Below, piece after piece: positions 42,517-51,983 of a stretch of 64,000 bases of DNA. Position 1 is the stretch's first letter, and every line of letters starts with the position of its first letter. A program made the translations under genes and the position numbers. The notes below the pieces were generated by a model. That model was not told the DNA's origin. It did no database searches and saw only the letters and a list, made by a program, of their open reading frames with translations. The stretch is taken from contig JBKPAG010000008.1 of NCBI GenBank assembly GCA_046726315.1, forward strand, positions 86,800-150,799. Reading direction: 5' to 3'. This DNA is from JACVRX01 sp046726315 (GTDB taxonomy: Bacteria; Actinomycetota; Actinomycetes; Jiangellales; Jiangellaceae).

Positions 42517-45500
42517 GGCTCACGCCGGTCGTCGCAGACGTCGAGCCGTTCGACGTCCGTGGTCCGCTGCCCACCGGCACAACTGTGCTGGAGGCGAGCG
42601 CCGGCACCGGCAAGACGTACACCATCGCTGCGCTGGCCACCCGCTATGTCGCCGAGGGCGTCGCGGAGCTGCCCGAGCTGATGCTGGTCACGTTCAGCCG
42701 GGCAGCCACCCAGGAGCTGCGCGAGCGGGTCCGCGAGCGGCTGCTTACATCCGAGCGCGGGCTGGCCGACCCATGCCGCGCCCGCCTGGGCGGCGCCGAC
42801 GAGCTGCTGGCCCTGCTCGCCGACGCCCCCGATGACGAGGTTGTGAAGCGAAGGCACCGGCTCACTCGGGCGCTGGCCGCGTTTGACGCCGCGACGATCG
42901 CCACCACGCACGGGTTCTGCCTGCAGATGCTGGCCGGGCTTGGCATGGCCGGTGACCTGGAAGCGGACTCGACGTTCGTCGAGGACGTGGACGACTTGGT
43001 CGTCGAGGTGGTTGGTGATCTGTACCTGCGCCGGTTCGCGCGGGAGCCCGGCGAGCCGCTGCTCACTCCTCGGATCGCGCTCGAGGTCGCCCGGGCCGCG
43101 ATCGGCGACCCGCAGGCGACGCTGGTCCCCGCCGATGCGGCGGACGAGTCGGCCGCCCAGCTCCGCTACGCCCTGGCGACGGACACCAATACAGAGGTGT
43201 ACCGCCGCAAGCGGATGCGCCGGCTGCTCGATTACGACGACCTGGTCAGCCGGCTCGACGACGCGCTGCGCGATCCGGTGCGCGGCGCGGCCGCCGTCGA
43301 GCGGGTCCGGTCGCGGTACCGGGTGGTGCTCGTCGACGAGTTCCAGGACACCGACCCGCTGCAGTGGCGGATCCTGCACACCGCGTTCCACGGCGCGACG
43401 ACGCTGGTGCTCATCGGCGACCCCAAGCAGGCCATCTACGCCTTCCGCGGCGCCGACCTAATCGCGTACCTGTCGGCCAGGGACGTCGCCACTACCCACC
43501 GCACACTGGCACGCAACTGGCGCAGCGACTCACCGCTGCTCGATGCGCTCGGCGCCGTGTTCCGGGGCGCGGCGCTGGGCGACGAGCGCATCCCGGTGCG
43601 CGACGTCGATGCATCGCACGGCGCGCCGCGGCTTGACGGCGCCGGCGCGCCGCTGCGGCTGCGGGTGGTCCGGCGCGCGCTGGCCGACGCCGCCGACTCG
43701 ACGAAGATCACCGTCAAGACCGCACGCCGGATCGTTGCCGAGGACGTTGCGTTCGACATCGTCGACCAGCTGTCCGGCCCGGCTCGGCTCACACTGGACG
43801 GCGCGCCACGGCCGGTCTCCCCAGGCGACATCGCCGTACTTGTCCGCACCAACGACAACGCGGTGCTGGTGCGTAATGTTCTCGCGGCGGCAGGCGTTCC
43901 GGCGGTGCTCACCGGCAGCCGCAGCGTGTTCCTTGCCCCGGTGGCCCGCGAGTGGCTGACGTTGCTGCGCGCGCTGGAGCAGCCGCATCGGTCCGGCCTG
44001 ATCCATGCCGCCGCGCTGACGCCGTTCGTCGGCTGGTCACCGCGCCGGATCGCGGAATGCGGCGACGCGGGAACCGACGAGCTGGGTCGGCAGCTACGCG
44101 GTTGGCGTGACGTGCTCACCGAGCGTGGGGTAGCGGCGCTGCTGGAGGTGACAACGTCGTCCGGGCTGGTGGAGCGGCTGCTCGCCGCCGAGGACGGCGA
44201 GCGTCGGCTCACCGACGTCCGGCACATCGGGCAGGCGCTACACGCGGCGGCGGTGACCGGCCGGCTGGGCCTCGCGGCGATCGTGGAGTGGCTGCAGCGG
44301 CAGATCATCGAGGCGGCCGACGACGCCGCCGAGGAGCGCAGCCGTCGGTTGGAGTCCGACGCAGACGCGGTACAAGTGGTGACCATCCACGGCGCCAAGG
44401 GCCTGCAGTTCCCGGTCGTGTACGTGCCGTACGGGTGGGACCGGCACGTCCGCGACACTCCCGATTTCCTGCTGCTGCACGACGACAACGGCACGCGGCT
44501 GCGCGACGTGGGTGGCCCGGACGGGCCGGGGTACATGGAGCGGCGCGAGCGGCATCTCGCCGAGGAGCTGGGCGAGGACCTGCGACTGCTCTACGTCGCG
44601 ATGACCCGGGCCCGCTGCCAGGTGGTCGCCTGGTGGGTTCCGGCAACGACCGCCGAGCACGCGCCGCTCAGCCGATTGCTGTTCGGCGAGTTCACGCCGA
44701 GCGAGCAGCCGCCCGCCCGGATCCGGCTCCCCCGCGATGTCGACGTGCGCAAACGGCTGGACGAGCTGTTCGCCGTCGCCGGCGATACCGTCGCCATCGA
44801 GCACGTCGGCGCCGACCGCTCCGCCCGCTGGCGGCCGCCGCTTGTCGAACCGCCGGCGGTCGCTACGGCGAGTTTCGGCCGCCGCCTCGACGAGGGCTGG
44901 CGCCGCACGTCCTACACCGGGCTTACCCGGTTTCTGCACGACGACGTGGTGCCGGACCCCGGTGTCGGCAGCGAGCCTGAGCTCGAAGTCGAGGAGCGGC
45001 AGGACGAGCCGGCGGTCCCGTCCTCCGTCGTCGCCGCGGCACCGTCCGACTTACTGGAGGAGGCGTTGCGCACGGTCCGGTCGCCGCTCGCAGACTTCCC
45101 GTCCGGCGCGGCGTTCGGAACCCTCGTCCACACCATCTTGGAGCACGTCGACCCAGCCGCCGACGACCTCGGCGCCGAGCTGCATGGGCGTTGCACCGAG
45201 GCGGTCGAGCGCCGGTTCGGCACCACAGTCGACCCGGCAGCGCTGGCGGATGGTCTGCTGCCCGCCTTCGATACCGCACTTGGACCTCTGGCCGGGGGAC
45301 GCCGTTTGCGCGACTTTACGACAGCCGATCGGCTGGCCGAGCTGGAGTTCGAGCTGCCGCTGGCCGGTGGCGATGACCCGCGAACCGACGACGCGACGGT
45401 CGCCGAGGTTGCACGGTTGCTCCGCCGGCACCTCCCGCCCACCGACCTGCTGGCCCGGTACGCCGCCGCGATCAACGTGCCTGGCCTGCGGAGCCAGCGC

Positions 45501-45923
45501 CTTCGCGGTTACCTGTCCGGCAGCCTGGACGCAGTGCTGCGAGTGCGCGCGACCGACAGCAATGCGCGCTATGTGGTGGTCGACTACAAGACCAACTGGC
45601 TTGGCGGCTTTGGCCCGTCCGGCGCGGAGCCGCTGACCGCGTGGGACTACCGACCGGAGGCAATGACCGCCGAGATGGTCCGCGCGCACTATCCGCTGCA
45701 GGCGCTCCTCTATTCGGTCGCGCTGCACCGGTTCCTGCGCTGGCGGCACCCCGGCTATGACCCGGCGACGCACCTCGGTGGAGTGCTCTATCTGTTTTTA
45801 CGTGGCATGTGCGGCCCGGACACTCCCGTCGTCGGCAGCGTGCCGTGTGGAGTGCTCTCGTGGAATCCGCCAGCCGCACTGGTCGAGGACCTCTCCACGC
45901 TGTTGGATCGAGGTGTGCTGTGA
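42513..45923 (+). CDS. recB: Exonuclease V beta subunit RecB
   Basis: A 1136-residue SF1A helicase-nuclease. Walker A in LEASAGTGKTYTIAALATRY (about 29-48), LVTFSRAATQELRERVRERL, Walker B VVLVDEFQDTDPLQW, GDPKQAIYAFRGAD, HGAKGLQFPVVYVPYGW, and C-terminal nuclease motif VVDYKTNWLGG. The start overlaps the recC stop. Its TGA overlaps the recD GTG. All hallmark motifs are intact, so the complex should be active. Confidence 0.96.
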   Translation: MRLTPVVADVEPFDVRGPLPTGTTVLEASAGTGKTYTIAALATRYVAEGVAELPELMLVTFSRAATQELRERVRERLLTSERGLADPCRARLGGADELLALLADAPDDEVVKRRHRLTRALAAFDAATIATTHGFCLQMLAGLGMAGDLEADSTFVEDVDDLVVEVVGDLYLRRFAREPGEPLLTPRIALEVARAAIGDPQATLVPADAADESAAQLRYALATDTNTEVYRRKRMRRLLDYDDLVSRLDDALRDPVRGAAAVERVRSRYRVVLVDEFQDTDPLQWRILHTAFHGATTLVLIGDPKQAIYAFRGADLIAYLSARDVATTHRTLARNWRSDSPLLDALGAVFRGAALGDERIPVRDVDASHGAPRLDGAGAPLRLRVVRRALADAADSTKITVKTARRIVAEDVAFDIVDQLSGPARLTLDGAPRPVSPGDIAVLVRTNDNAVLVRNVLAAAGVPAVLTGSRSVFLAPVAREWLTLLRALEQPHRSGLIHAAALTPFVGWSPRRIAECGDAGTDELGRQLRGWRDVLTERGVAALLEVTTSSGLVERLLAAEDGERRLTDVRHIGQALHAAAVTGRLGLAAIVEWLQRQIIEAADDAAEERSRRLESDADAVQVVTIHGAKGLQFPVVYVPYGWDRHVRDTPDFLLLHDDNGTRLRDVGGPDGPGYMERRERHLAEELGEDLRLLYVAMTRARCQVVAWWVPATTAEHAPLSRLLFGEFTPSEQPPARIRLPRDVDVRKRLDELFAVAGDTVAIEHVGADRSARWRPPLVEPPAVATASFGRRLDEGWRRTSYTGLTRFLHDDVVPDPGVGSEPELEVEERQDEPAVPSSVVAAAPSDLLEEALRTVRSPLADFPSGAAFGTLVHTILEHVDPAADDLGAELHGRCTEAVERRFGTTVDPAALADGLLPAFDTALGPLAGGRRLRDFTTADRLAELEFELPLAGGDDPRTDDATVAEVARLLRRHLPPTDLLARYAAAINVPGLRSQRLRGYLSGSLDAVLRVRATDSNARYVVVDYKTNWLGGFGPSGAEPLTAWDYRPEAMTAEMVRAHYPLQALLYSVALHRFLRWRHPGYDPATHLGGVLYLFLRGMCGPDTPVVGSVPCGVLSWNPPAALVEDLSTLLDRGVL

Positions 45924-47782
45924 CCGTGCTCGACGATCTTCACCACGTCCGGCTGGCAACTCGGGCCCAGGGTCTGCTCGTCGACTTCAACATCGCCGGA
46001 ATACTCACCGCCGCCGACGTCCACATAGCGATGACGCTCGGCCGCCTCTGCGAAGAGTCGAACGACCAAGTGCTACTGGCCGCCGCCCTCGCCGTTCGGG
46101 CTGTCCGCGAAGGCTCGGTATGCCTCGACCTCGCCGAAGCCAACCGCTCAGCAGGTGACGTGGAGGACCCCGCAGACGTCGAAGCACTCCCCTGGCCCGA
46201 GCCGACGGCCTGGCTTGCAACCTGCGCGGGAAGTCCACTCATCGCCCCCGGCGTCAAAGGTTTCGACGACAGGCCGTTGCGCCTGGTCGAAAGCCTGCTC
46301 TACCTGGACCGGTACTGGCGCGAGGAGCAGCTCGTCCGCGACGAGCTGGAGACCCGCACGTCCCGCACCCCTCCGCCGGTCGACAACGACCGGCTTCGCG
46401 CTGTGCTGGATCGCCTCTTCCCCAGCCCCGCCCCGGATCTGCAACGACTCGCGGTGGCGGCAAGCGTCACTGGCTGGGTGACAATGATCGCCGGCGGACC
46501 AGGCACCGGCAAAACCACGACAGTTGCCCGCCTGCTCGCCGTGCTCGCCAAGACGCTCGATACGCCCCGCGTGGCTCTGGCGGCGCCCACCGGCAAGGCC
46601 GCCGCGCGGATGGAAGAAGCGGTGACGGAGGAGTTCACCCGTCTCACCAGCGAGGGCATCGAGGTTCCACTCGCTCCCTCGGCCTCGACACTGCACCGCC
46701 TGCTCAGCTGGCGACCCGACTCGCACAGCCGCTTCCGCTTCAACCGGCACAACCACCTGCCCTACGACGTGGTCGTCGTGGACGAAACATCGATGGTCTC
46801 GTTGACACTCATGTCCCGACTGCTCGAGGCGATGCGTCCGGACGCTCAGCTGGTCCTGGTTGGCGACCCTGACCAGCTCGCCTCAGTCGAAGCCGGCGCC
46901 GTGCTCGGCGACCTCGTCCACCGCCCGCCCCGGTCGGCACCCGATGACCGGCTCACGCACCTGTCCTCGCTGCTACCTGGCGACGTCCAGCCGGCCGACG
47001 AACTCGAAACGGAGCTCCGGAACGACGTCGTCCGGCTGCGCACTGTCCACCGGTACGGCGGCGCCATCGCCGAACTCGCTGAAGCCATCCGCCGCGGCCG
47101 CACCGACGACGTCATGGCCGTTCTCCGCCGCGGCGACTCACAGGTTGATTTCGTCGAGACGAATCTGGATACCCGCAATCCAATGGGCCTCGAAGGCCTC
47201 CACGCCGACGTCGTGAACGCCGGCCGAGCGCTCATTGAGGCCGCGCTTGGCGGTGACGCCCCTGCTGCCTTAGCGGCACTTGACCGACACCGCCTGCTCT
47301 GCGCCCACCGCCGCGGCCCCTTGGGCGTGGCCCGCTGGAGTCAAGAAGTCGAGCGATGGCTCGCTGCAGCCGTACCGCAGTTCGAACCCGACCGTGAGTG
47401 GTACGTCGGCCGCCCGCTCATCATCACCGCCAACGACTACGAACTCGGCCTCTACAACGGCGATATCGGCGCCATCATCGGTCGCACCGCCGGTCCCATC
47501 GCCGTCTTCACCCGCGGAACCGACCTCATTGAGGTCGCCCCCACCCGCCTTGACGCGGTCCAGACCGTCCACGCCATGACCATCCACCGCGCCCAAGGCA
47601 GCCAGTTCGCCCACGTAACTGTTCTGGTGCCTCCTTTCGAATCGCCGCTATTGACTCGCGAGCTGCTCTACACCGCGGTGACTCGAGCCCGTGGGTCTGT
47701 ACGGGTACTCGGGGTCGAGTCGTCGATCCGTGCCGCCGTCGAACAGCCCGTCGTCAGAGCAAGCGGACTTCGGCGACGTTGA
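45920..47782 (+). CDS. recD: Exonuclease V alpha subunit RecD
   Basis: A 620-residue SF1B 5'-3' helicase: Walker A GGPGTGKTTTVARLLAVLA (about 190-208), APTGKAAARMEEAV, Walker B VVVDETSMVSLTLMSRLLEA, LVGDPDQLASVEAGAVLGDL, and motif VI region AMTIHRAQGSQFAHVTVLVP with YTAVTRARGSV. The GTG at 45920 overlaps the recB TGA by four bases, with GAGG six bases upstream, so translation is coupled along recC-recB-recD. Confidence 0.96.
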   Translation: MTVLDDLHHVRLATRAQGLLVDFNIAGILTAADVHIAMTLGRLCEESNDQVLLAAALAVRAVREGSVCLDLAEANRSAGDVEDPADVEALPWPEPTAWLATCAGSPLIAPGVKGFDDRPLRLVESLLYLDRYWREEQLVRDELETRTSRTPPPVDNDRLRAVLDRLFPSPAPDLQRLAVAASVTGWVTMIAGGPGTGKTTTVARLLAVLAKTLDTPRVALAAPTGKAAARMEEAVTEEFTRLTSEGIEVPLAPSASTLHRLLSWRPDSHSRFRFNRHNHLPYDVVVVDETSMVSLTLMSRLLEAMRPDAQLVLVGDPDQLASVEAGAVLGDLVHRPPRSAPDDRLTHLSSLLPGDVQPADELETELRNDVVRLRTVHRYGGAIAELAEAIRRGRTDDVMAVLRRGDSQVDFVETNLDTRNPMGLEGLHADVVNAGRALIEAALGGDAPAALAALDRHRLLCAHRRGPLGVARWSQEVERWLAAAVPQFEPDREWYVGRPLIITANDYELGLYNGDIGAIIGRTAGPIAVFTRGTDLIEVAPTRLDAVQTVHAMTIHRAQGSQFAHVTVLVPPFESPLLTRELLYTAVTRARGSVRVLGVESSIRAAVEQPVVRASGLRRR

Positions 47783-47938
47783 CACGTCGGCTCGTGTGCT
47801 AGACGTCGAATTGACCTCCGTCCGCTTCGCGTGCTCCTGCAAGATCTGCAGTCACCAGATGGCCCCTGCGTCGTGCGATCGGCAGGGTCAGCAGCGTAGG
47901 TCGGGGTTGGCCGCCGAACCCGTCGTGAGGTCGTGCCC

Positions 47939-48620
47939 TTAGCCCTCCAGCATTTCTGCCAGTTCCTTTGGGCGGCTGAGCGCGACACAGTGCCCGCTCG
48001 CGATCTCGTCGGGAGTGATGCCTAGACGCTCGGCCACCAGCCGGCGACAGAAGTCGGGAGGGAAGAAGCTGTCCTCGGTGCACAGCACATATCTCGTTGG
48101 CACGTTCGGCCAGGTCTCCAGCGGCCACGGCGATTCCATGGATGCCGCTGACGGGTGCGCCCGCTCTCTGCTCATCGCCTCTTCGGCCAGCCTGCGCGGC
48201 ACGTCGTGATAGAAGCTGACGAACGGGTCTTCGTTACCGGTCTGGCCGCCATCACACGTGGCTTGCTGCTGCACCGCGGCTCGGTAGCCGGTGTTATCCC
48301 CACCAGTCATTTGGAGCCTCACCGGGGGAGGGGATCATTCCGGCCACCAGGACCAGCACATCGACCGGGAGCCGATCGGCGACCAAGGGTGCGGTGAACG
48401 CGCCGTACGACTGGCCCACGACAACCAGATTCTTCCGGTCACCCACGGCCTGTACTACGGTGTCGGCGTACTCGTTCAGGCCGGCCGATTCGTCATCGGC
48501 AGGAAGGTCGGGAGCCACCACGTCGTGCCCGTGCGCACGCAACTCGGCCTCGACCAGATGCCAGTACCAACCGCCGTCGCCCGCGCCGTGGATCAACACA
48601 AACGTACTCACTATGGGCAC
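47939..48620 (-). pseudogene. Alpha/beta hydrolase, frameshifted in a C4 run
   Basis: N-terminal half: FVLIHGAGDGGWYWHLVEAE and nucleophile elbow VVVGQSYGAFTAPLV, ending at a stop after APNDWWG. The rest (NTGYRAAVQQQATCDGGQTG to SGHCVALSRPKELAEMLEG with the catalytic His) is in another frame. Dropping one base of the CCCC run at 48298-48301 joins the halves as DWWDNTGYRAA. Esterase/hydrolase family of the YwbD/RsbQ-like type; substrate unknown. A homopolymer position makes a sequencing error quite possible. Confidence 0.75.
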
Positions 48621-49088
48621 ACCCTCCCTGTCAGGTGATCCATCGTTGCGTGAACTCGCGCAGCGTGTCGGCTACCCGGCAGCATCGACGACGTTGTCGG
48701 CCGAGGCACCGATGCCCCCTCGCGATGCGTTCGACGCCACCGAGATCGGCGGCGGCTGGCCAGCGGGAGCCGCGTCTAGGGCCCGCTGTGAAGATCGGCC
48801 TGCTGCTCTGATTTGGCCAGCTTCCGCCGTCTGGCCTGATGATGATCTTCACCGTGACAGCTTGGCCGATGCACTCGGCTGTTCCCGGGCGCCCGTCGAA
48901 GGTGCCCACGGTGATGGAGGCCGGGTAGCGGACCGGGTGCCTTCAACGCAGCGGCGGTGCGATCGGGGACCTGCAGATTGAGCAGAACCTAACCAGGGCG
49001 AGCCCGGCACGGGCTCAAGAGCGGAGCTGACTGCATGGACGGGATGGCGGCAGGTCGGGTAGGGCGCGCGACGCCGGGGTTCCTCGCG
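48621..49088. other. 468-bp spacer with one nested inverted repeat
   Basis: No convincing gene. The only structure seen is the nested inverted repeat at 48788-48852. Confidence 0.5.
48788..48852. repeat. Nested inverted repeat GTGAAGATC...GATCTTCAC
   Basis: Outer arms GTGAAGATC (48788-48796) and GATCTTCAC (48844-48852); inner arms GGCCAG and CTGGCC around CTTCCGCCGT. The GATC-containing ends and about 65-bp size resemble the repeats at 36771 and 38612, but the core differs. It may be a REP-like element. Confidence 0.5.
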
Positions 49089-49391
49089 TTAGCTCGGCAA
49101 TTTGGCTGCCAGGACGTCGATCGGCTTGATGTCCGGCGGTGAGCTCAGCAGGTCGTCGGCCTTGTCCATCAGTGCGGAAGCGATCGGTCCATCGAGGTGG
49201 TCCTGGCGGCCTTCGGGTCCCGGGAAGACATCGAAGATGCCGTATGTGGAGTTGTCGATCTTGATAGCAAACCAGGCGATCGTGTCGTCCTCGTCTTGCG
49301 CAAGCGGCAAGGCTCCCTCGAGGAACGACGCAAGCTCGTCCTCTTTGCCCGACTTCGCGCGAAGTGTTGCCAACAAGCCAACGGTTACCAT
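49089..49391 (-). CDS. Antibiotic biosynthesis monooxygenase (ABM)-domain protein
   Basis: A 100-residue ferredoxin-like ABM protein: VGLLATLRAKSGKEDELASF, DEDDTIAWFAIKIDNSTYGI, FDVFPGPEGRQDHLDGPIAS. Members include heme or quinone-modifying monooxygenases and proteins of unknown role. GAGGAGGAG five bases before the ATG. It stands at the edge of a stretch of gene debris. Confidence 0.9.
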   Translation of the reverse strand: MVTVGLLATLRAKSGKEDELASFLEGALPLAQDEDDTIAWFAIKIDNSTYGIFDVFPGPEGRQDHLDGPIASALMDKADDLLSSPPDIKPIDVLAAKLPS

Positions 49392-49520
49392 CGGTCTCCT
49401 CCTCGATCGACAGCCGCAGAGTAACGCCGATGCAGCCCCCGGAGGCGGACCTTCGACGCGACGTTCTTACTGCCATCACGCGCAGCTTGCGCCATACCGC
49501 GTCTGCGTGATCACCGGTGT

Positions 49521-49609
49521 TGGTCTGGTATGCGTCTTCGTCCTCGACGTGGACGGGGCGCACGGTTCTACACGGACAAGCTCGGCCTCGAGGTCGGCGT
49601 GGATGCGGT
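49521..49609 (+). pseudogene. Remnant of a VOC/glyoxalase-family gene
   Basis: Two frames give VFVLDVDGAH and FYTDKLGLEVGVDA, the standard VOC opening (strand, then FYTDKLGLEV). A frame slip lies near 49563 and nothing of the rest of the family follows. A decayed fragment of about 30 codons. Confidence 0.55.
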
Positions 49610-49871
49610 TCGGTGTCCACCTGCCACTGATGGACTTCGGTGACCACCGGTTTGCCGTCGAGCACCTGGAGAAGTACGTCGAGACCGCGACTGGGCTCGG
49701 CTTCGATGCCGTCTCGGCCAACAACCACATGGTGTTCGGCGTGCCATGGCTGGACGGCCCACTGCCCTGGCGGCGGGTGTGTCCTGTTCTCGCGACGCGA
49801 GGCTGTTCACCACGGTGGCGAATCCGCTCGTTCGCGGCGGCCGATCATTCATCGGCCGGCTGAGTCAATGA
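49603..49871 (+). pseudogene. Remnant of an LLM-class flavin oxidoreductase gene
   Basis: Starts MRFGVHLPLMDFGDHRFAVE, continues ATGLGFDAVSANNHMVFGVP WLDGP, then slips frame near 49760 to ARLFTTVANPLVRGG and stops at 49871. About 90 of an expected 300 or more codons remain. N-terminal LLM features are clear, so this is a truncated pseudogene next to the VOC remnant. Confidence 0.65.
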
Positions 49872-49883
49872 CGGCATGAACTC

Positions 49884-50113
49884 GCCGGCCTCGATGAATT
49901 CGGTCAGGGCTGTCCACTCCCCGGGCGCCCGGACGAGCGCCGCTGCCGGCGACCGGCGGCTACGCGCCGCCCTCGCCGGTGCCCGAGGGCGGCCGATCGG
50001 CGCCGGCGACCTCACGCGCGACGGTCGTCGCTCTGCTCGACGGCCGGGCGCGGCTCACCCTGGAGGGTGACGCCACGACCTCGCATGGGCATCGACAAAC
50101 CACGAGCGGTCGG
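49884..50113. repeat. Degenerate duplicated segment, copy 1
   Basis: Matches 58268-58450 along most of its length (shared blocks include GCCGGCCTCGATG, CTCGCCGGTGCCCG, and CGAGCGGTCGG); copy 1 has about 50 extra bases near 50035-50085. On the minus strand both copies can be read as a similar peptide ending in LTEFIEAGEF or LTEHIEAGKS, a pattern reminiscent of quinone-reductase/zinc-dehydrogenase C-termini, but stop codons interrupt it. Probably remnants of a duplicated gene or an unknown element. Confidence 0.5.
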
Positions 50114-50303
50114 CAGGTGGATCGACTTCATGCGAGGGTGAGCGCCGGTTCCGTCGGGCCCGTTCATGGCACTCGGTTGCGCTGAACCCTCGGGCGTCGT
50201 CGTCCGTACCTAGTTGAGGGACGTTTGGCGATTCGACAGGCATGGACCGAGGCGTCCCAGCGCTCGCGTGACGGAAGTCAAGGGGGTGGTTCTCCCACAG
50301 GTC

Positions 50304-50537
50304 CTACTCGTGGATCTCACGCGTGCCCGACACGGGGGACGGATGCTGCGTGGTCCAGTCTTCGGGTTCGACATAGCGCTGGCGCTGGCTGAGGACGAGT
50401 TCGGCGCCACCGATCTCCGCGGTGAGCCCGTACGGTCTCGTACAGCCGAGTTCCTCGGGTGTGGGGTTCACCGGCCTCTTTGTCGGCCAAGTGTGGGACG
50501 CCGTTGCCACCGGCACCGTGGTGGTTGACGGTGACAT
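50304..50537 (-). pseudogene. Possible coding remnant of unknown family
   Basis: A minus-strand frame with high third-position GC encoding TWPTKRPVNPTPEELGCTRP, YGLTAEIGGAELVLSQRQRY and EPEDW, ending SGTREIHE. It looks protein-like, but the upstream part does not, so it is probably a C-terminal fragment. I do not recognise the family. Confidence 0.3.
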
Positions 50538-50891
50538 GCTCGTCGACGGCTGCACGACAAACGCGAGGATCGAAACGCTGGAGGACAACAACATCTCCCA
50601 CCCATAGGTGACGGGGCTCAAGCAGTCTGGCGCGACTAGGCGGGCTCGGGCAGCGCGCCGGGCCAGGATTCGTCGATCCCGTGGCGTTGAACCGGTCAGC
50701 CCGGACATCCGTGCCCTGTTGAGGGGTTTGTCGGCGAGAGCGCGGGCGATGGCATACCGGCGCGAGCGGAGGTGTCGCCAGATCTGCTCATGGAGTAATC
50801 GGTCGCACCCGCGGTGACCGGCCGACGACGCGGCGTCGCTGCTGGGCGTCGCTGTCGACCGAGACGCGCGGAAGGGAGTCCGTATGTTCGA

Positions 50892-51235
50892 ACGAGTTCG
50901 AGATCGCCCCGGGCGGCATCGGCTTCGTCGACGGCAGCGGCCTGGGTGCCCAGTTCAACGGTGACCTGTTCATGGGCGGCGCGCGCAACTTCCTTGAAGG
51001 CGGGCACCTGTTCCACTTCAATCTGACCGGGAACAGCGCAAGGATCGGCGTCGACGACCCCCGGCTGGAGGACCGGGTTGCCGACAACAACCACAAGTTC
51101 GACATCACCGGAAGCGAGAGCCTGCTCATCGGGAGGGACTTCGGGGTGGTGACCGACATCGAGACCGGTCCGAACGGCAACCTGTTCCTGGTGTCGTTGG
51201 ACAAGGGCGAGGTCCACCAGATCTCCCGGCGGTAG
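50892..51235 (+). pseudogene. C-terminal remnant of a PQQ-dependent sugar dehydrogenase-like protein
   Basis: From FEIAPGGIGFVDGSGLGAQF through FMGGARNFLEGGHLFHFNLT to DIETGPNGNLFLVSLDKGEV and a stop at 51235. This is the last beta-propeller blade of a glucose/sorbosone dehydrogenase-like protein; the upstream blades and signal peptide are missing and the sequence before 50890 is not similar. A 5'-truncated gene, 24 bp before the CHRD gene. Confidence 0.6.
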
Positions 51236-51259
51236 GCCCAAACCGGAAGGAGCAAAGGA

Positions 51260-51763
51260 ATGCGCAGGACGATCGTGCTCGTCCTCACCGCTGCGCTGGC
51301 GGTGCTCGGGCTGGCACCAACGGCCTCGGCCGGCGAGAACTTCGTGGCGCCGCTCTCCGGCGACCAGGAGGTCCCGGCACGGGACACCCCGGCCACAGGC
51401 GTGGCCAAGTTCAAGCTCCGCGAGGACGGAACAGTACTGCTGTTCAAGGTCAACGTAGAGAACATCAACAACGCCTTCGCGGCGCACATCCACTGCGGCG
51501 CCGTCGGGGTCAACGGCCCGGTTGGCGTCACCCTGTTCATGGGGCCACCGGCCAGCGGCGCCTTCGACGGAACCCTGGCCGAGGGAACGATCACCGCCCC
51601 CGACCCCGGCAACGCGTGCGGCTGGACCGACCTGGCCGCTGTCCTCGACGCGCTCCGGAGCGGCAACACCTACGTCAACGTGCATACCAACGACGGGGTC
51701 GACCCGGCCAACACCGGGCCCGGTGACTTCCCCGGCGGGGAGATCCGCGGCCAAGTCCACTAA
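51260..51763 (+). CDS. Secreted CHRD-domain protein
   Basis: A 167-residue protein with a Sec signal peptide (MRRTIVLVLTAALAVLGLAP, cleavage likely after ASA near residue 24) and one CHRD domain: LSGDQEVPARDTPATGVAKF, AAHIHCGAVGVNGPVGVTLF and VNVHTNDGVDP...GEIRGQVH. CHRD domains occur in chordin and many secreted bacterial proteins of unknown role. GGAAGGAG precedes the ATG. A strong terminator hairpin follows at 51787. Confidence 0.9.
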   Translation: MRRTIVLVLTAALAVLGLAPTASAGENFVAPLSGDQEVPARDTPATGVAKFKLREDGTVLLFKVNVENINNAFAAHIHCGAVGVNGPVGVTLFMGPPASGAFDGTLAEGTITAPDPGNACGWTDLAAVLDALRSGNTYVNVHTNDGVDPANTGPGDFPGGEIRGQVH

Positions 51764-51786
51764 CGATGTCAACGGTGATTTAGTCC

Positions 51787-51813
51787 GCAGAGGGCCCCGA
51801 CGGGGCCCTCTGC
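51787..51813 (+). terminator. Strong GC-rich hairpin after the CHRD gene
   Basis: GCAGAGGGCCCC (51787-51798) pairs perfectly with GGGGCCCTCTGC (51802-51813) around GAC, 24 bp after the stop. No long U-tract, which is usual for actinomycete terminators. Confidence 0.8.
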
Positions 51814-51983
51814 CTCGTCCGGCCACGTGCAGCACAGTCTGACATCGCCCGGGGCTGTGCGGCGTGAGCGTGCACGATCGTTCTGCCTACCTCCCGACCG
51901 GCGCTTATGCTTCTTGCGACCGCCGATTCTCCCGTTCCTGCAGCCTCCTCGGGCAGGCAGAGAGGTCGCCCAGGGCTGATCGC

